From Dipylidium caninum (Eukaryota; Platyhelminthes; Cestoda; Cyclophyllidea; Dipylidiidae): DNA of 64,000 nucleotides. Every line of letters starts with the position of its first letter. Position 1 is the first letter of the stretch. The position numbers were made by a program, and so were the translations under genes. Under the pieces are notes generated by a model, which searched no databases, had not been told where the DNA came from, and saw only the letters and a program-made list of their open reading frames with translations. The stretch lies in NCBI GenBank assembly GCA_017562135.1, contig QEYB01000715.1:1116001-1180000 (forward strand), written 5' to 3'. Shown in pieces: positions 1 through 14,363 of this stretch.

Positions 1-62
1 GTTTTGTAAGCCTGGTTATTTCCGTCCTGTGCACGTTGATTCGATGCGCATCTGATATTTAG

Positions 63-1314
63 ATTAAAAGGCAAATCAATGACTATAAGGCGTCGGTGAA
101 CAATGCAATTACGGAGAAAAGTCAGGAGTTGCAAAATCTTGAGACCACAAGTAAAAAAATTGAAGCCACAACAGAGAGAATTGAAATAAAATTGGAAAAA
201 ATGAGACAGATTTTACAAGAAACTGCCGCGATGACAGGAACCTTGGCAGAACAACTTCAATGTGACAGGTAAATACAATTTTCCGGTCTTTTATTTTCCT
301 CGATCTTTGACAACCCCGTTTTACTAAGATAATGATTTCATATCGTAGCGTTTAATAGCGACACGCTGGTCATATCCACGTATAATGATTTATTTAATTA
401 GTTTTAAGACATTAGTTCCGGTTGTCCAGTTTGTCGATTTCGAGGATGCAGTTATGGCTTCCTTCTTTAAGATAAATGCATAGTTACCTAATACGGCGAA
501 ACAGGTTTTTTACACCTTGAGGAGTACACTGGAAAAAAGACTGGCCGCCTCGAAGGACGTGACGATTGAAACGGTCCTCGACTATCTGGCATTGATTGAA
601 GAACGCATTGATAATCTATTGTTAGTTCGGCAATATATCGCCAATGTGGATCCTGATGCTCCCTACATTGCGAAGCCCATTTTGATGGGTGGACACCTGC
701 TTCCATTGAGTTCCGCCCTTCCCACCATTATACCACCCACCTTTCACGCAAATGTCAATGAGTGTAAGTCAAGGAGAGAGCTGGTGGATTTCTGCTCGTA
801 TTTTGTTATTTTTGACTTCTGTTGAGGATCATTTGGTCCTAAATGCTCTAGTTTAATCAATGCTCACATTTGGACAGTTTATGGACTATATTATTTAAGA
901 TCCATTGTCCCTATATGCTTCAACAGAGTAATTACTTTTAAGAGCACCTGTTTTGTTTTTCTGCGCTGTTCCCCATTGTGGCGATATTTAACGAAAGTGG
1001 TGAATTACGAGCAGGCATTTCTGATTGGCTATAAGAAGTGGAAATGTGAATTAAACTCTTCTAAAACATTTGTGAGGTAAACAGCACGTTTTCCAACAGT
1101 TTTTTTTTTTGATATTATTAGCTCTGTGTCATCAAGTCATGTTCGCCACATAATCGTATCACATTCGTTATTTCAGCCTTCCAACCTTTTTTTAGACGAA
1201 GATGAAACTGAACTGAAGGCGCCGTTGTCAAGAGAGGAACTCCATGAACGAGTGATCTCACAATTGAGGACCAAGCTTGTTGAATCTGTGGAAGACACCG
1301 AAGTAGAAACGTGA
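63..1314 (+). CDS. ODAD1: Outer dynein arm docking complex coiled-coil protein (ODAD1/CCDC114/CCDC63-like), 3' part
   Basis: Three 3' exons are visible at 63-268, 522-763 and 1196-1314 (TGA at 1312-1314); the gene starts left of the window. Splice phases agree across both introns. Exon one encodes a long heptad-like coiled coil (starts IKRQINDYKASV). Exon two carries the segment VLDYLALIEERIDNLLLVRQ, which resembles the conserved C-terminal region of ODAD1/CCDC63 proteins. The last exon is acidic and ends VESVEDTEVET. In other animals this family docks outer dynein arms on axonemal doublet microtubules, so expression in ciliated cells or sperm is expected (inference). CCDC63 and CCDC114 cannot be told apart from this fragment. 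Confidence 0.72.
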
Positions 1315-2276
1315 ACTCATATTCCCACAGGAGAAAACAGGCACTTCTCATTTTGTGGTCAAAATAACGATTCCAAACTACCAGTATCGAGTTTATAAGG
1401 TACGACACTACACTTTGACAAATCCAACCTCAAGCTTTTACCAACTTATAAAATGACACCCGTCGCTATTATTGCAATCTGTGCACGTACTTTCATAAAA
1501 TAGTACGTTCTGTTTAGGTATATCAGACTAGGAGAATACGGTGGATGCACTAATTTCCCCACCGTAATCACCCAACTCTATAAAACTTAGATGGCGCGAG
1601 GATTTTCTTTACGATAACCAGTAATCCAAGACAATCTATGCAAGTCATGAGTGTGTTCTTGTCTTTTTCCCACACGACTCTTGTTCATTCAAAATGTGGC
1701 CGATAAGCTCATACATCGTATGACTGACAAAGTGCCTCGTGTCCCATCAACAATTGAATGTCGGCTACTCAAATATGAGTACCAAATGGTATGCCCAAAC
1801 GCATTAGTAAATCAAAGAAATGAAAACTCCTGCTGGTACAGGCTTAAACAGATCTAATAAATTACTGACCCTAAGCATAGGCATCAGAAGGCATGGCTGA
1901 TCAATTTATGCACTGATAACGAATCTGTTGGCACTTTTAAATCATCAATTGTGGGCCAGAATAGTAGGCGTTGATTCTAGTATCAGGTATAATGATTTCA
2001 CGACAATTTGGTTACCCACCACTTAATTGACGAAAGATGTCTTACGAGGTTGACACAAAATCAACATCTAACCAGAAGATTAGAGAAATTATGGGACCGG
2101 AATTTGGTACGGAGAGGAGTAACGGAAGGTGGGATGGGATGAAGTTATCGGGGGGACTGAAAATAGCAGCACTTTACAAACATATGATCACAACAAAAAT
2201 TAACAAGGGCGATTTGAATGCTGATTAAGCAGAGTATACTCGATAAAATGGGGTACGAAAGTGGGAGATTAGAACT
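1315..2276. other. Intergenic, convergent 3' ends (ODAD1-like / AP2M1)
   Basis: AT-rich stretch between two convergent stop codons. I see no conserved reading frame here; the short open frames lack any recognisable protein character. Confidence 0.6.
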
Positions 2277-4829
2277 TCAGCACCGCGTTTCGTAGAGTCC
2301 ACTTCTCCCAATGTAACGAACCCACTTAATGACATCATGATCTGAGTAATTCAGTTTCGGCTCAAACACCTTCAAAAATCGAACTCGGAAACCCGAAGGC
2401 GCAAAGGGAACCTGCGTAATGGGAAAACATAACATGCATGTATAAGTATGTAACTATTTTTAAATCTCAATTTGGAGTAAGTAAAATTGCGTTGGGGAAA
2501 TGTATTGACTGACCACATATCCTACAGGATTGAATCTTTACATATTTTTGCAGTTAGAATTTACACTTCTCAAGGAAATGTAACACACTATCAGTCGTGG
2601 AAATTAATATCAGTAATCTTTACGATGAGATGGCGCTCTAAGAAAAATGACTATCAACGCTCCAGTAGCTCCTGTTAAGCTTGAAGATGTAGATTTTGTA
2701 CCTCGAAGTTCATAGAAATGGGTGACCGACCAACGCGCTGTGGTTTGTCTGATGATTGAAGCAATTCAACTTCAGCAGAGAGTTGGGACTCCTTCATTCC
2801 AGCGATCCGTGGAAGTCTGGAAGGATATTTCAGTCATAAAAATCAGTGAAATACCGGCGTTGAAGACTGTAAGGAACTTACTTCCACACAATGGCATTCT
2901 CTGTCGTCTTATACTTGGCTCTTCCTTTAGAACAAATTACTTGTACACCACTAGTATTGTTTGGCGTAGGAATGCGCACCTCCACTTTTTGAGCAAGGAG
3001 ACTGGGCTTAAAAGTGGCCTTCACTACGACTTTAATTTCCAGCTTATGTTTACCGATCTCATGCACTAACGGGATGAGACGGAATGGCAACGTAATTTCC
3101 TGCAATTTAAACATGTGCAAGGGCAAAACGCGGAAATGATAATTTCAGTTAGAAAAACATTGTCAGAACTTTAGAAAGAATGGCAGACCTAGTGGAATGA
3201 AAACAAAGTAAATTTTTTTTGGAACAAAATTCGCCTAGAGATAAAGCGCATTACTTAAAGTCCATCTTTTACGATCATAAAACTATCATCGAAGAAGCTG
3301 AAAATCGAAGGATAAATAGGTCCAAATGTTCAGGCGACACAAAGAAGAAAGACTGCCTAGTGTTTTAAAGTATTCCGAATATGGCACTCACTAATTTAAT
3401 CAGCTCAATATAAATGGGTCAATGTATCAAAAACGCGTCCACATTCATTAAGCTTATTTAGAGTCGACCAAAATTGACAAGTATCACAAATGCACTGAAT
3501 CAACGGCATAATTCAGTAAAGGCATATAATCCATTGTCTACACAATGATCTGTAATGGGCAAGTTAATAAGAACTTACTCGAGTTTTGCGGTAACGCATG
3601 AGAACGAATTCGCCGTCGGGTGGGATGAACGAGATGGCTTGGTCGGTGCTGTATTTATTCAATTTCACGCATTGGTGGAACTGGCAATCATCGATCGCAA
3701 CCCCCCCGATGGACTCGGGAGCACTAGAGGAGGAATATGCTAGTTAAAATTCATTTTCTACAGCCTAGAGGCACAAAAGCAAGCAAAATATCACATTCAT
3801 CAGTTAAAAGTAGGAAAAATTCACTGGTAGAACGGATATGTATCTACTTACAGGTCATCGCCAGTACCAATTGCGCCCGAGTTTTTGGGTCGGTTATCAA
3901 GGCTGATTTTATCGTTAAAACCAAACTTGCAATCAGGCATTCCACTGAGATAACATTTCATCACGACTTTACCGACCACATGCGCTGATAAAATCTGTCC
4001 TAAATGATGAAAAATAAATAAATGGATAATTTTTGCATTCAAATTATTGTAACGTATGTTACCTTGAGGCGACATTAATAGATTTACTGACTCCGTTATG
4101 TCAAGGAAAAGCTCATTGCGTCTGTATTTGATGCCTTCACGGCGCCAGCTAATTTGCCCCGTGACTTGATTAGTAATTTGGGTAGTTTCTTCCTTATTTG
4201 CAGACCTGACAGCAGCTTGAGTAATAAGATTGCGAAGAACGTCTGTATCCGTATTTTGCGCGTAGCCATAGTCTATTGCTTCGTCCAGTAGCTCGTAGAT
4301 AAGCACGAAGTTATTCTTAATACTTTCCTCTGTGACTCGACCTAAATGCTGTTGGAAGACACCCAAAACAGCGTGCAATAATTCAAACACAGACGCTGCG
4401 TTTAGGTTGCGTCGAGTGACGGCACAGATCCATATATTGCCCCGTTTAACGTGAAAGAAGCTTGTTCTGGAAATGCTAATGATCGGAGAACGAATCTGTA
4501 GAAACAATATAGGGTGAAATAACGAAATCCGTTAAGGGCTAAATGCGTAAAAAGGCAAGAGTAGTCGATGACGATATAATGGAGGGGATTGAACTGTATC
4601 ACAGCAAAAAAAGGTGAATAAACCATAACAGCAGAAAAGATAAAAAACGGCAGGAAAAACAGGCCCGGATAATCAGCGGAGCAAGGGCTGAGAAGAGACT
4701 TGCCTGGTGTCTGGAATGTATAACATGAACGCGGAATACGTCGACGGCTGTCTTTGGTATTTCATCCCGAAAAAAACGTTGGATTAATACTTCACCCTTG
4801 TGATTATATATGAACAATGCTCCGATCAT
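2277..4829 (-). CDS. AP2M1: AP-2 complex subunit mu (clathrin adaptor medium chain)
   Basis: Seven exons on the minus strand: 4704-4829, 4063-4495, 3852-3999, 3579-3723, 2882-3099, 2702-2816 and 2277-2411. All phases agree and give 439 residues (human 435). The start [15 protein letters not shown] is the longin-like N-terminal domain. [12 protein letters not shown], about residue 155, keeps the threonine phosphorylated by AAK1 in mammals. The mu homology domain follows ([48 protein letters not shown]), and the protein ends [12 protein letters not shown]. Mu2 binds YxxPhi cargo signals and PIP2 at the plasma membrane in clathrin endocytosis. Intron 1 has a GC donor (CAG|gcaagt). The gene is head-to-head with the D2HGDH-like gene. 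AP-1 mu is excluded by the sequence and its C-terminus. Confidence 0.96.
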
Positions 4830-5717
4830 CCCAAATCGGACACCGCAGCACAAAGGGCATCGACTGGCGCAGAACCAATGGTCCAAGCGCTGAGATCATT
4901 GGTCGAAAAGAGAGAAGCCACATTCCATTCAACACGTACCTGAAGGAAAGCTTCCCCTTTCATAAAATAAAAAAGGGCTTTTAAGTCAAAAAAGCTGGCG
5001 GAAAAACAATTTCCACATCCAATCTATGTCTCAATTAATACCAGGAAGTGCCCCACGTCATGCAAGGACTAACTTTAATTGCTATAAGCTGGCAACGAGT
5101 TTCACAGTGAAACATCGAAGAATATAAGGCCATTAATGGGTTGGGGTGGACGCGCAAATACACCAGCGTAGCACCTGTTAAAGAACTCGTGGTAGTCTAC
5201 CTCAGATTAGCTAAAACGATTGCAATTTCCAAAAATTCGGATGAATCAACGATAATTACTGCGGCTCGAGACGACCAAAAGTGCTTTGAGTTAACAAAGC
5301 GGAAAATAAAAATTAAACATTAAATGCAAATCTTTGTGCATTAACTTTGGCTTATTTCATCCTTGTTATTTTAAACAAAATAAGCACCTAATCTATATGT
5401 TTTTACGCAGCTTGTTTAATTAAACGTTGACCTTGCGGAATTCCAATTGAGCTTGTTCGCGAAAACCGAAGTTGGGACGATTTATGCATTTTGTGAGCGG
5501 ACAGATGCTAAAGGTGTGCGCTATTGAGCACAACTTCAGTCCCTTAAAATTGCCTAGGTTTTAGGGATTATATCTTTATTTTGGCAATCTGGTCCTTTTG
5601 AAGTTTGTATTCTGACTTAATAAATTTCTCTTATTTTGTTCTGACATTTAGATTTCTGAATTCGTACAGATACTTCACCGTGTTTTAACATTTTGGAGTG
5701 AAAACTACCTAGTGTTC
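4830..5717. promoter_or_regulatory. Shared divergent upstream region, AP2M1 / D2HGDH-like
   Basis: About 0.9 kb between two outward-facing start codons; by position it must hold both promoters. It is AT-rich with no reading frame I can support, and no clear TATA or initiator motif that I would assign. Confidence 0.45.
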
Positions 5718-8700
5718 ATGTTTTCTGGGCGATTATTTTTGTATTTGGTTTTTAAGGTTATCCGAAATTACCGCCTAACGCCCATTATCCGGTACAATGC
5801 ACTTGATATATTTTCTTATTCAACTATTTTTCGTCCAAACCCAATTGAACGTAAAGCGGATTTGGGATCCATTAACGACTTCGAGATTTCCCATTTTGAA
5901 CGCATTTTTGAGAACCAACCTGACATGCCGAAATGTGTATTAACAAAGCCAGAAGAGGTGAAACCATTTAATGTGGATTATACTGGGCAGTTTCAAGGTA
6001 TCGCATGCCTTAAAATGCTGGTTTGTGTGCACGTATTTACACCTTAATGGCGTAATTGTTTACCCCTCTGTTATTCGATTCAAAGGTTCCTCTGGTTTGG
6101 TTTTGTTGCCTACTTCAACGGAACAAATGGCTGATGCAATAAAGCTATGTAACCATTGGAGACTAGGGATCCTACCGCAAGGGGGAAATACAAGTTTAGT
6201 CGGATCAAGTACTCCAACATTTGACGAAGTTATAATGTCTCTGCGCAACATGAATAGGATTATTGATATTGATCCTGATACAGGTTCTGTCGGTATCTCA
6301 ATTTAATGCCTGTATTCCTACCACTGTGATTGGTTAACAAAACACCCTCAAATTGCAGGCACTGTCGTTTGCGAAGCTGGTGTTGTTCCGGCAGACTTAG
6401 AAATAGCTCTTTTAGATTCCGCTTATGACCTCGTATTACCCTTGGACTTGGGTTCTTGGGATATTTGTTGCATTGGTGGAAATGCTGCCACTAACGCCCG
6501 TGGTATTCGTACTCTTCAACATCCCGATTTCCGCAACTCTATCGTTGGTTTAGAGGCAGTACGTCGCTCTTTACTCAGGATTTAGTATGTATATACATGT
6601 TTGAACCCATTCGTTTCCGTAAATTAAGTGAATGCATTTCCTTTTGGAGGTTGTAATTCACGCCACGCATAAAGCTCTGATGGGTTCCTTTTTAGTGTAT
6701 ATTTATGTATATGAATCTTCCTTCTCTGTAACTCACCTATTGATTTGATCATGCCGAACCTAATTGATGACGGTGCCTTATTACTTCTGTTTAATGCTTT
6801 TGACCAAATTTTTGTTTTATATAACCACGGTTTAAGTGGAGGTCGAAGAGTATTTAGAGATCCTTGTACTATCTGTCCAATATGACTAGGTGTTGCCGAA
6901 TGGTGATGTGCTCAATGTCGTGGAGGGATCGCACAAGGATCCAGTTGGGGTCGATCTTAAGCACTGTTTTATCGGAACGGAGGGAATTTTCGGAATCATC
7001 ACCAAGGTTGCCATTCGATGTCACCCTCGTCCGAAGACAACTGAGGTTGCGTTACTCAGTAAATTAAGACATTTCTTTAACAGACTACACTATTATTTTA
7101 AAACGCATAACACTTTATACCAAAGAATACCTCATTTCCAAAAAAACTCCTACGTAATATTGTAAAATATGCATCCTTTTTGAAATAAAGTATGAAGAGA
7201 AATTCCGAAATCCTAAGGCACTAAACAGTAAATATGAATTTTGAGCACTAGAGCCAGAGACAGGATTCACAGGTGTCTTCCATATTTGAGTAACTGGCTA
7301 GTGAGGCTTTTATTACCCCAATTATACCTCTTCTTGCATTTTATATCTCAACGTTGACACACTCCTCTGCGAAAATACCTTTGGGGAAGGGCGGTTGTTA
7401 ACGCCCCGTACCAATTAACTGCTTTAATCTTTTGAAGTCCTCAAGTGTTTTGGGGTCTAAATTACTCACACATGGGTTTACCAATCTTTTGACATTACTT
7501 ATCGTTAATGTTTATTACTTCCTCGGGAAGCCCATGAGACATACTTAATTATCTATTACGGGAAACCTGGAACGTTGGCCGGCGAGCCTTTCTTCTGCTT
7601 TTGAATCGTTATAATTTACGGGGAAAAGTTTTTCACGGACATAAGCTTTTGAGACGCCGCGTCATGTAGTCACCCAAACAAATCGCAAGGCGCGGATGCC
7701 TGTGAATTATCCGTAAAAAGGTTGTGCTATTAACGAATATCGGAGGTAACAGATATTACAACAAGTGCCGTCTATTACTAATCTCTTATGCTGAGAATAT
7801 GAATAGTTCCAGCAGTGAAGAAGACCAAATGACTGAAGGCGCGGCCGTAGAACTGCGCCGAATCGGATGAGTTCGTAAGAGTCTTTAAACGAAGAATCCT
7901 CACGGGCCCAACAGCGCATTGATGCATTGTCTGCGCGAATAATGTCAAAATGCCAGAGAGTTTGTTTCTTAAATTATTAACATCGTCATTCGCTGCTACT
8001 CGTCGTTGCTGTCGTCAGTACGTGCAAGAGTATATCTCATAATAAGGCGACATGAGTAGTTAATGATTTATTGCAGCATTTTTGGACTTCAGATGTTCGA
8101 TATTGTCAGCTGTTCTTCGACATTCATTCTAATTTAACGTTTGGGTGGAAAATTTCCTAATTAAAGAGCTTTACTGTGTCTTCACTCCTTTGAAGTTGCG
8201 AAATTACGTAACCATTATTGAACCTCAAATGCATTTCCCTCTACCTTGTAATAATCTGCGGGCTTAGAATTAATTACGTCTATAGTTATCTCCTTTTCAA
8301 CGTAATTATGAGATATTAGAAAATCCGAAGACTCCTTTGAAAGCGTTTTTGAAGAAAGTTTGTTGATAAACGTGCCTTAAGACTTTATTTGGTGAAGTGC
8401 CATACTCACACGTCTTCTTGATTTCATTACAAGATATTACTATGTTAATGCATCATATAATTGACCGATAAAATTTTTCACTTTTTTAACATTTGACTTT
8501 CCGAAGTCTTCAACGACTATGCTTCGGTAATGGAGGCGTTGAGAATGGCTCGGCGAGACTTGGCGGAAACACTTTCGGCATTTGAATACATGGGTTTGTC
8601 TCTCATCGAGCGAAAATTGTCACTTATTGTGCCACTAACTTTTATTAATGATACCAAATTAACTTTATCGCTCATTTCTACATATTAACCATGTTATCCG

Positions 8701-11362
8701 CGCCACACTGCATGGTTTTGTGTAGCGTTCACGAAAAATTTAACGTTTTGCTTCATATACCCTGGAACATTATCCTATTGATGTACAGCTTGGGAAATAT
8801 CTGAGTTACGATTTATATATGAGTTATTATTTGTGGTCTATATCTTACAATTTTGTCCTTATTTGAAACCAAACCGCTTTTCTTCTAAATTTCAGACCAC
8901 GGGGCAATAAGTGTTGTAGAGAGGGAGTTAAATCTCCGTCTACCCATTCCTGACAGTTCGCAAAATATCTACGAAAACCGAAGAGCGACATGCAGTTTTC
9001 ATTGAGATCTCCTCTTCGGCGTCGGATATTCAAATGTTGACTTTGATGACCGCGTTTACAAACAAGATCCGAAGTCTCGGGTCCTGTCACTCAATCATCA
9101 TCTCCCAGATTAAAGGGGAAAGAGAAGTAAGACAGAATTAATGGTTGAAAGTATTAAAATATCCCGTACTCAATGGTTATTGTTGTCAATATTATGTTAT
9201 TAGGTTGTACACTATAGAACAGGCTTTATTTTAAACAGAAAACATGAAGCACATTTTTTACATCATTTCTTATATGCATTCGAAATAATTCGCAGTAGCA
9301 TCTCGACTTTAGGTCGTATATGCCTTTGTGAATAACCTTCCTTTTAGGGTGGGTAAACGATTCAAAGCCTTCTATACTATCATTTTGGTTATTGTGTTTC
9401 TTCCTTTTAAAAATATTTCGTAATTAGGAAATAGGTAAAAATCGGTCGGGCTGAAACACCGGGTAAATATGGAGGATGTGGCAAAATTTCATATCATAGA
9501 AAAGTTATTCAATTTGTCAGCAGTAATTAAGGCTTTATGCGGTCGTCGTGCAGCGTTACCACACAATAAATTTGCCTCACGGCAATAGACCTCCGCCGCC
9601 GCCGTTATAGTCTCGTCTGGTTGTAGGAAGAAAGGAATAATGGATAATCACTCCTCGGACATTCTATCTTATAGACACTCATTGAGCGTGTCCTGGGGCT
9701 GTATTTTTATCTACCTATTTGTTTGATCGTTTCTCGATTATCATACGAAATGCACTTTTCATCGCAAGTGATGGTTTGGTGTAAAAACGACAATCTTTGT
9801 CACTAGCAACAAGGAGTCGCACTTGCTCTTGAACTCGATCATCTGCAATGGCGTCAGTTGTTTGTGCGCCGGGCATGCATGAGTCCACAAGCTAATTCCC
9901 ACTTGGATTACACCCGAGTTCACAAATAGATCTGCAGCCGTCCTTAATTCCTCCTCCTCCTTGGTAAACATGGACCGGTGGACTTTCTCGAGGCTTGTTT
10001 GCGATACTCAAATTGCCAGAACGAACTTTGTGGAACCCACATCGGGCACTTTCTTCATCAGTGGGCCCATCTTCAATGTTTATCGAAGCTTGAGATACGA
10101 CATGATTCAATTTTAATTCCTACGAGAAAATCGTGTCGTGTATCCACATGGTTTCTGCGAAAAATAAAATAAAAATGGCATACCAATACGCGAAAAACGA
10201 CAATCTTAGTATGGAATGAGTAAGAAGAATACCTTTAAAATTAATGAACAAAGTTATCAAACGCAATATCGCAATTTATCTCTCACAGACGCAGATGGTC
10301 ACAGACTAAGCAAAAACACCCGTTTTATGCTTTTCTACCTAATATAACGTCCGAATATTTTCACGTAACCTGTTTCGCAGAAACTATGGCGAACAAGGAA
10401 AGCCGTCATTGACGCATGCAAAGCAGCAGGAATGGTGTTCAAATTCGACCTTAAAGTCTCAGCGCGACAGTTGCCGGAACTTGTTCGTCTGTTCGAGTCG
10501 GTTGCCGCGGATGACAGACTATTCACCTGGCATAATGGGGCAGTTCGGCGAGCTCCCGACGGTCCCGACAAGGTGGCTCGAATCAAGGACCTCATCGTAT
10601 TCGGACAACTCCCCACAGGTTGCAATAACACAAAGTCCCTTTTCGCTGCTTAAAATTTGTAGCTTAGCCATACCAGTCGCTACATGGAAAAGGTAATCCA
10701 AATGAAACGTGTGCTCAATAAAAGAAAATTTATTAGTGATTTTGTTATTAGTGCAAACTTCTTATTCCACCTACTCCTTTGAGGTGCTTCAAAGCCGAGT
10801 TCATTTTACGAAACACCATGAAATGCTTTAAGAAGCCTATACAAAACACTATAACTGCCGGCTTCCTTTAAATAGGCTATTTTACTTTTAGGCAATTTGC
10901 ACGTTGTAGCTACAATTGATCCGGAAACCTGGGAAATGTAAGTTTACCGCACAGTGGCTGGTTAAAGATCCGATGCTGCCTTCTCCGTTATTCTAATTAA
11001 CCAAAGTACTCCTATATGTGACACTAGTTTAGCACAAATTTGTTCGAAACAGCGGCTGTCTTTAATGTTGTACAGGGAGAAAAATACTTCCGAGGAGCTG
11101 GGGGATCATGGCGAGCCAAGATGCATGAAACGTTTGCGGTCGGCGCTGTGCCATTGGCTACAGATAAGGAATTCATCTTCAGGTGGAAGCTTTCTTCCTT
11201 TATCTAAAGACTGCGACGGCAAGTTGGTGCGGTGGGTACACAGGTTGGGGAGCGACAAATGTGGCTTTCCAGGACGCGACCTCCAGCTTGCGCTGAAAAG
11301 AGCCTGGGACCCCCAAAGGCATCATGAATCCCTACAAGGTCTGGCCGTTCACCAACTTTTAG
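5718..11362 (+). CDS. D2HGDH: D-2-hydroxyglutarate dehydrogenase-like FAD protein, divergent, with two apparent frame breaks
   Basis: Nine exons: 5718-5997, 6086-6283, 6359-6558, 6890-7058, 8507-8593, 8896-9126, 10381-10618, 10892-10937 and 11076-11362. The FAD-binding PCMH part is clear (LGILPQGGNTSLVGSS; LPLDLGSWDICCIGGNAATN; CFIGTEGIFGIITKVAIRCHP), as is the FAD-oxidase C-terminal part (LSAFEYM, KLWRTRKAV, GMVFKFDL, KGIMNPYKVWPF). Family members oxidise D-2-hydroxyglutarate in mitochondria and pass electrons to ETF. Two +1 shifts are needed to keep homology: one in an A-run near 8962-8977, one in the five C's at 11310-11314. Conserved signatures are altered: ATNARG for ATNAGG, and QLPTGNLH for HLGDGNLH, which removes a metal-ligand histidine. 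The region 11090-11280 aligns poorly. It may be a decaying or repurposed gene, or partly mis-sequenced. Confidence 0.8.
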
Positions 11363-11655
11363 CGACTCCCTTATTTGGCCTTTAATTGAGAATGTCTACT
11401 CGTCTTCTTGATAAACAACAGAAGTTCCCTCTGATCTACACAAGCAACACCTACTTCAATCATTCCCCATAAATCACAATAGACACCATCTTATTCTTTA
11501 CATAGGATTAACAAAGGTTTAAAGGATTGTAAGCTATAAAAAGTTCATAACAATGTTTTTTTTTGGAAAAGCCCTCAGCCAGAATTAAAATAATTGATAC
11601 ACAAAAGTGATATTTTCAACTGGAAACAATCTCTATTGAAAGTAACTGCTCAAAA
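11363..11655. other. Convergent 3' intergenic gap
   Basis: About 290 nt between the end of the D2HGDH-like gene and the end of PSMC6. It is AT-rich and presumably holds both polyadenylation regions. No gene seen. Confidence 0.5.
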
Positions 11656-13430
<1,775 letters not shown>

Positions 13431-14363
13431 CGCGGCGCTGAAAAGGAATAAAGTGAAGCACCACAAATCAGTCAATGTACAAGGGTTCCAAAGCTCATAC
13501 AACTTCAAAGAGTTCGACCAAATAAGGTTTGGCGTGTTTGATAATTACAAAATGACTATATTTTCGTGAAAGTAAGCGCCTACTCAAAGATAACTGATGA
13601 AGGATACGACCTCGAACCGCCCGCCGTGCAAACCTTACGTTTGCAGCTTATTTAGTCATTTTTTATAATTGTCTCCAAGACGATCCAGAACAAGGTGCAC
13701 AATGATAAACGCCAAGCATTAAATGTAAAACGCATTGTAGTAATCCTAGTGCTTAACTCTATGGCCTACAGTGAAAACATTTCATCATTATTTTTTTTTG
13801 TTTGTATGCTAGATCTTACTGCCTAATTCTTGGTAATAAAAAAGACGTTTATCAAATTGCCTTAAGAATCTTGGGTATGTTTGATATATCGTATTTGTTT
13901 GGTGTGCCAATTTTGGGGCGGCATGTGCCCGACCCCCTGTGGTTGCCTCGCCTGTTCGCAGCCTCTGCCCGTCAATTTCCCGTGTGTTTATACTATGTTA
14001 TTTTCTTTCAAATCGAATTTATTTAAACATTAACATGTGAAAAAAGCAGTAAAGGATGCATTTGAATTTAGGTCTGCAGGCGATTCCGAAATCCACTCGT
14101 TTCTTATCCGTGTTTTTATCGAAAGTACCTCTTGGCGATTTCTGTCATTTGGCAGTGTTTGAAGACCTCTTTGATTTATGGTAATTGCATATTATTTTCC
14201 GCACGCAACTACGCTGGTATCTTATTGCTACTCCGTTTAATATATTCCCTATCGTTACATAATTCCGCACTTTGCTTAATATTAATATACTCAGACTCCT
14301 TTTGTTCACACATTTTTTTACTTCGACTATTATATTTAAATAATGTTACCAACTTCGTAGGCT
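13431..14363. promoter_or_regulatory. Shared divergent upstream region, PSMC6 / AARS2
   Basis: About 0.93 kb between divergent starts. Promoter function is inferred from position only. AT-rich, without a supported reading frame. Confidence 0.45.

Noticed and set aside
9759..10110. Two overlapping minus-strand frames inside a D2HGDH-like intron (TKEEEELRTAADLFV; GPTDEESARCGFHKV)
   Set aside because: Mildly protein-like, possibly a relic exon or retrocopy, but no recognised family and no consistent splice structure.
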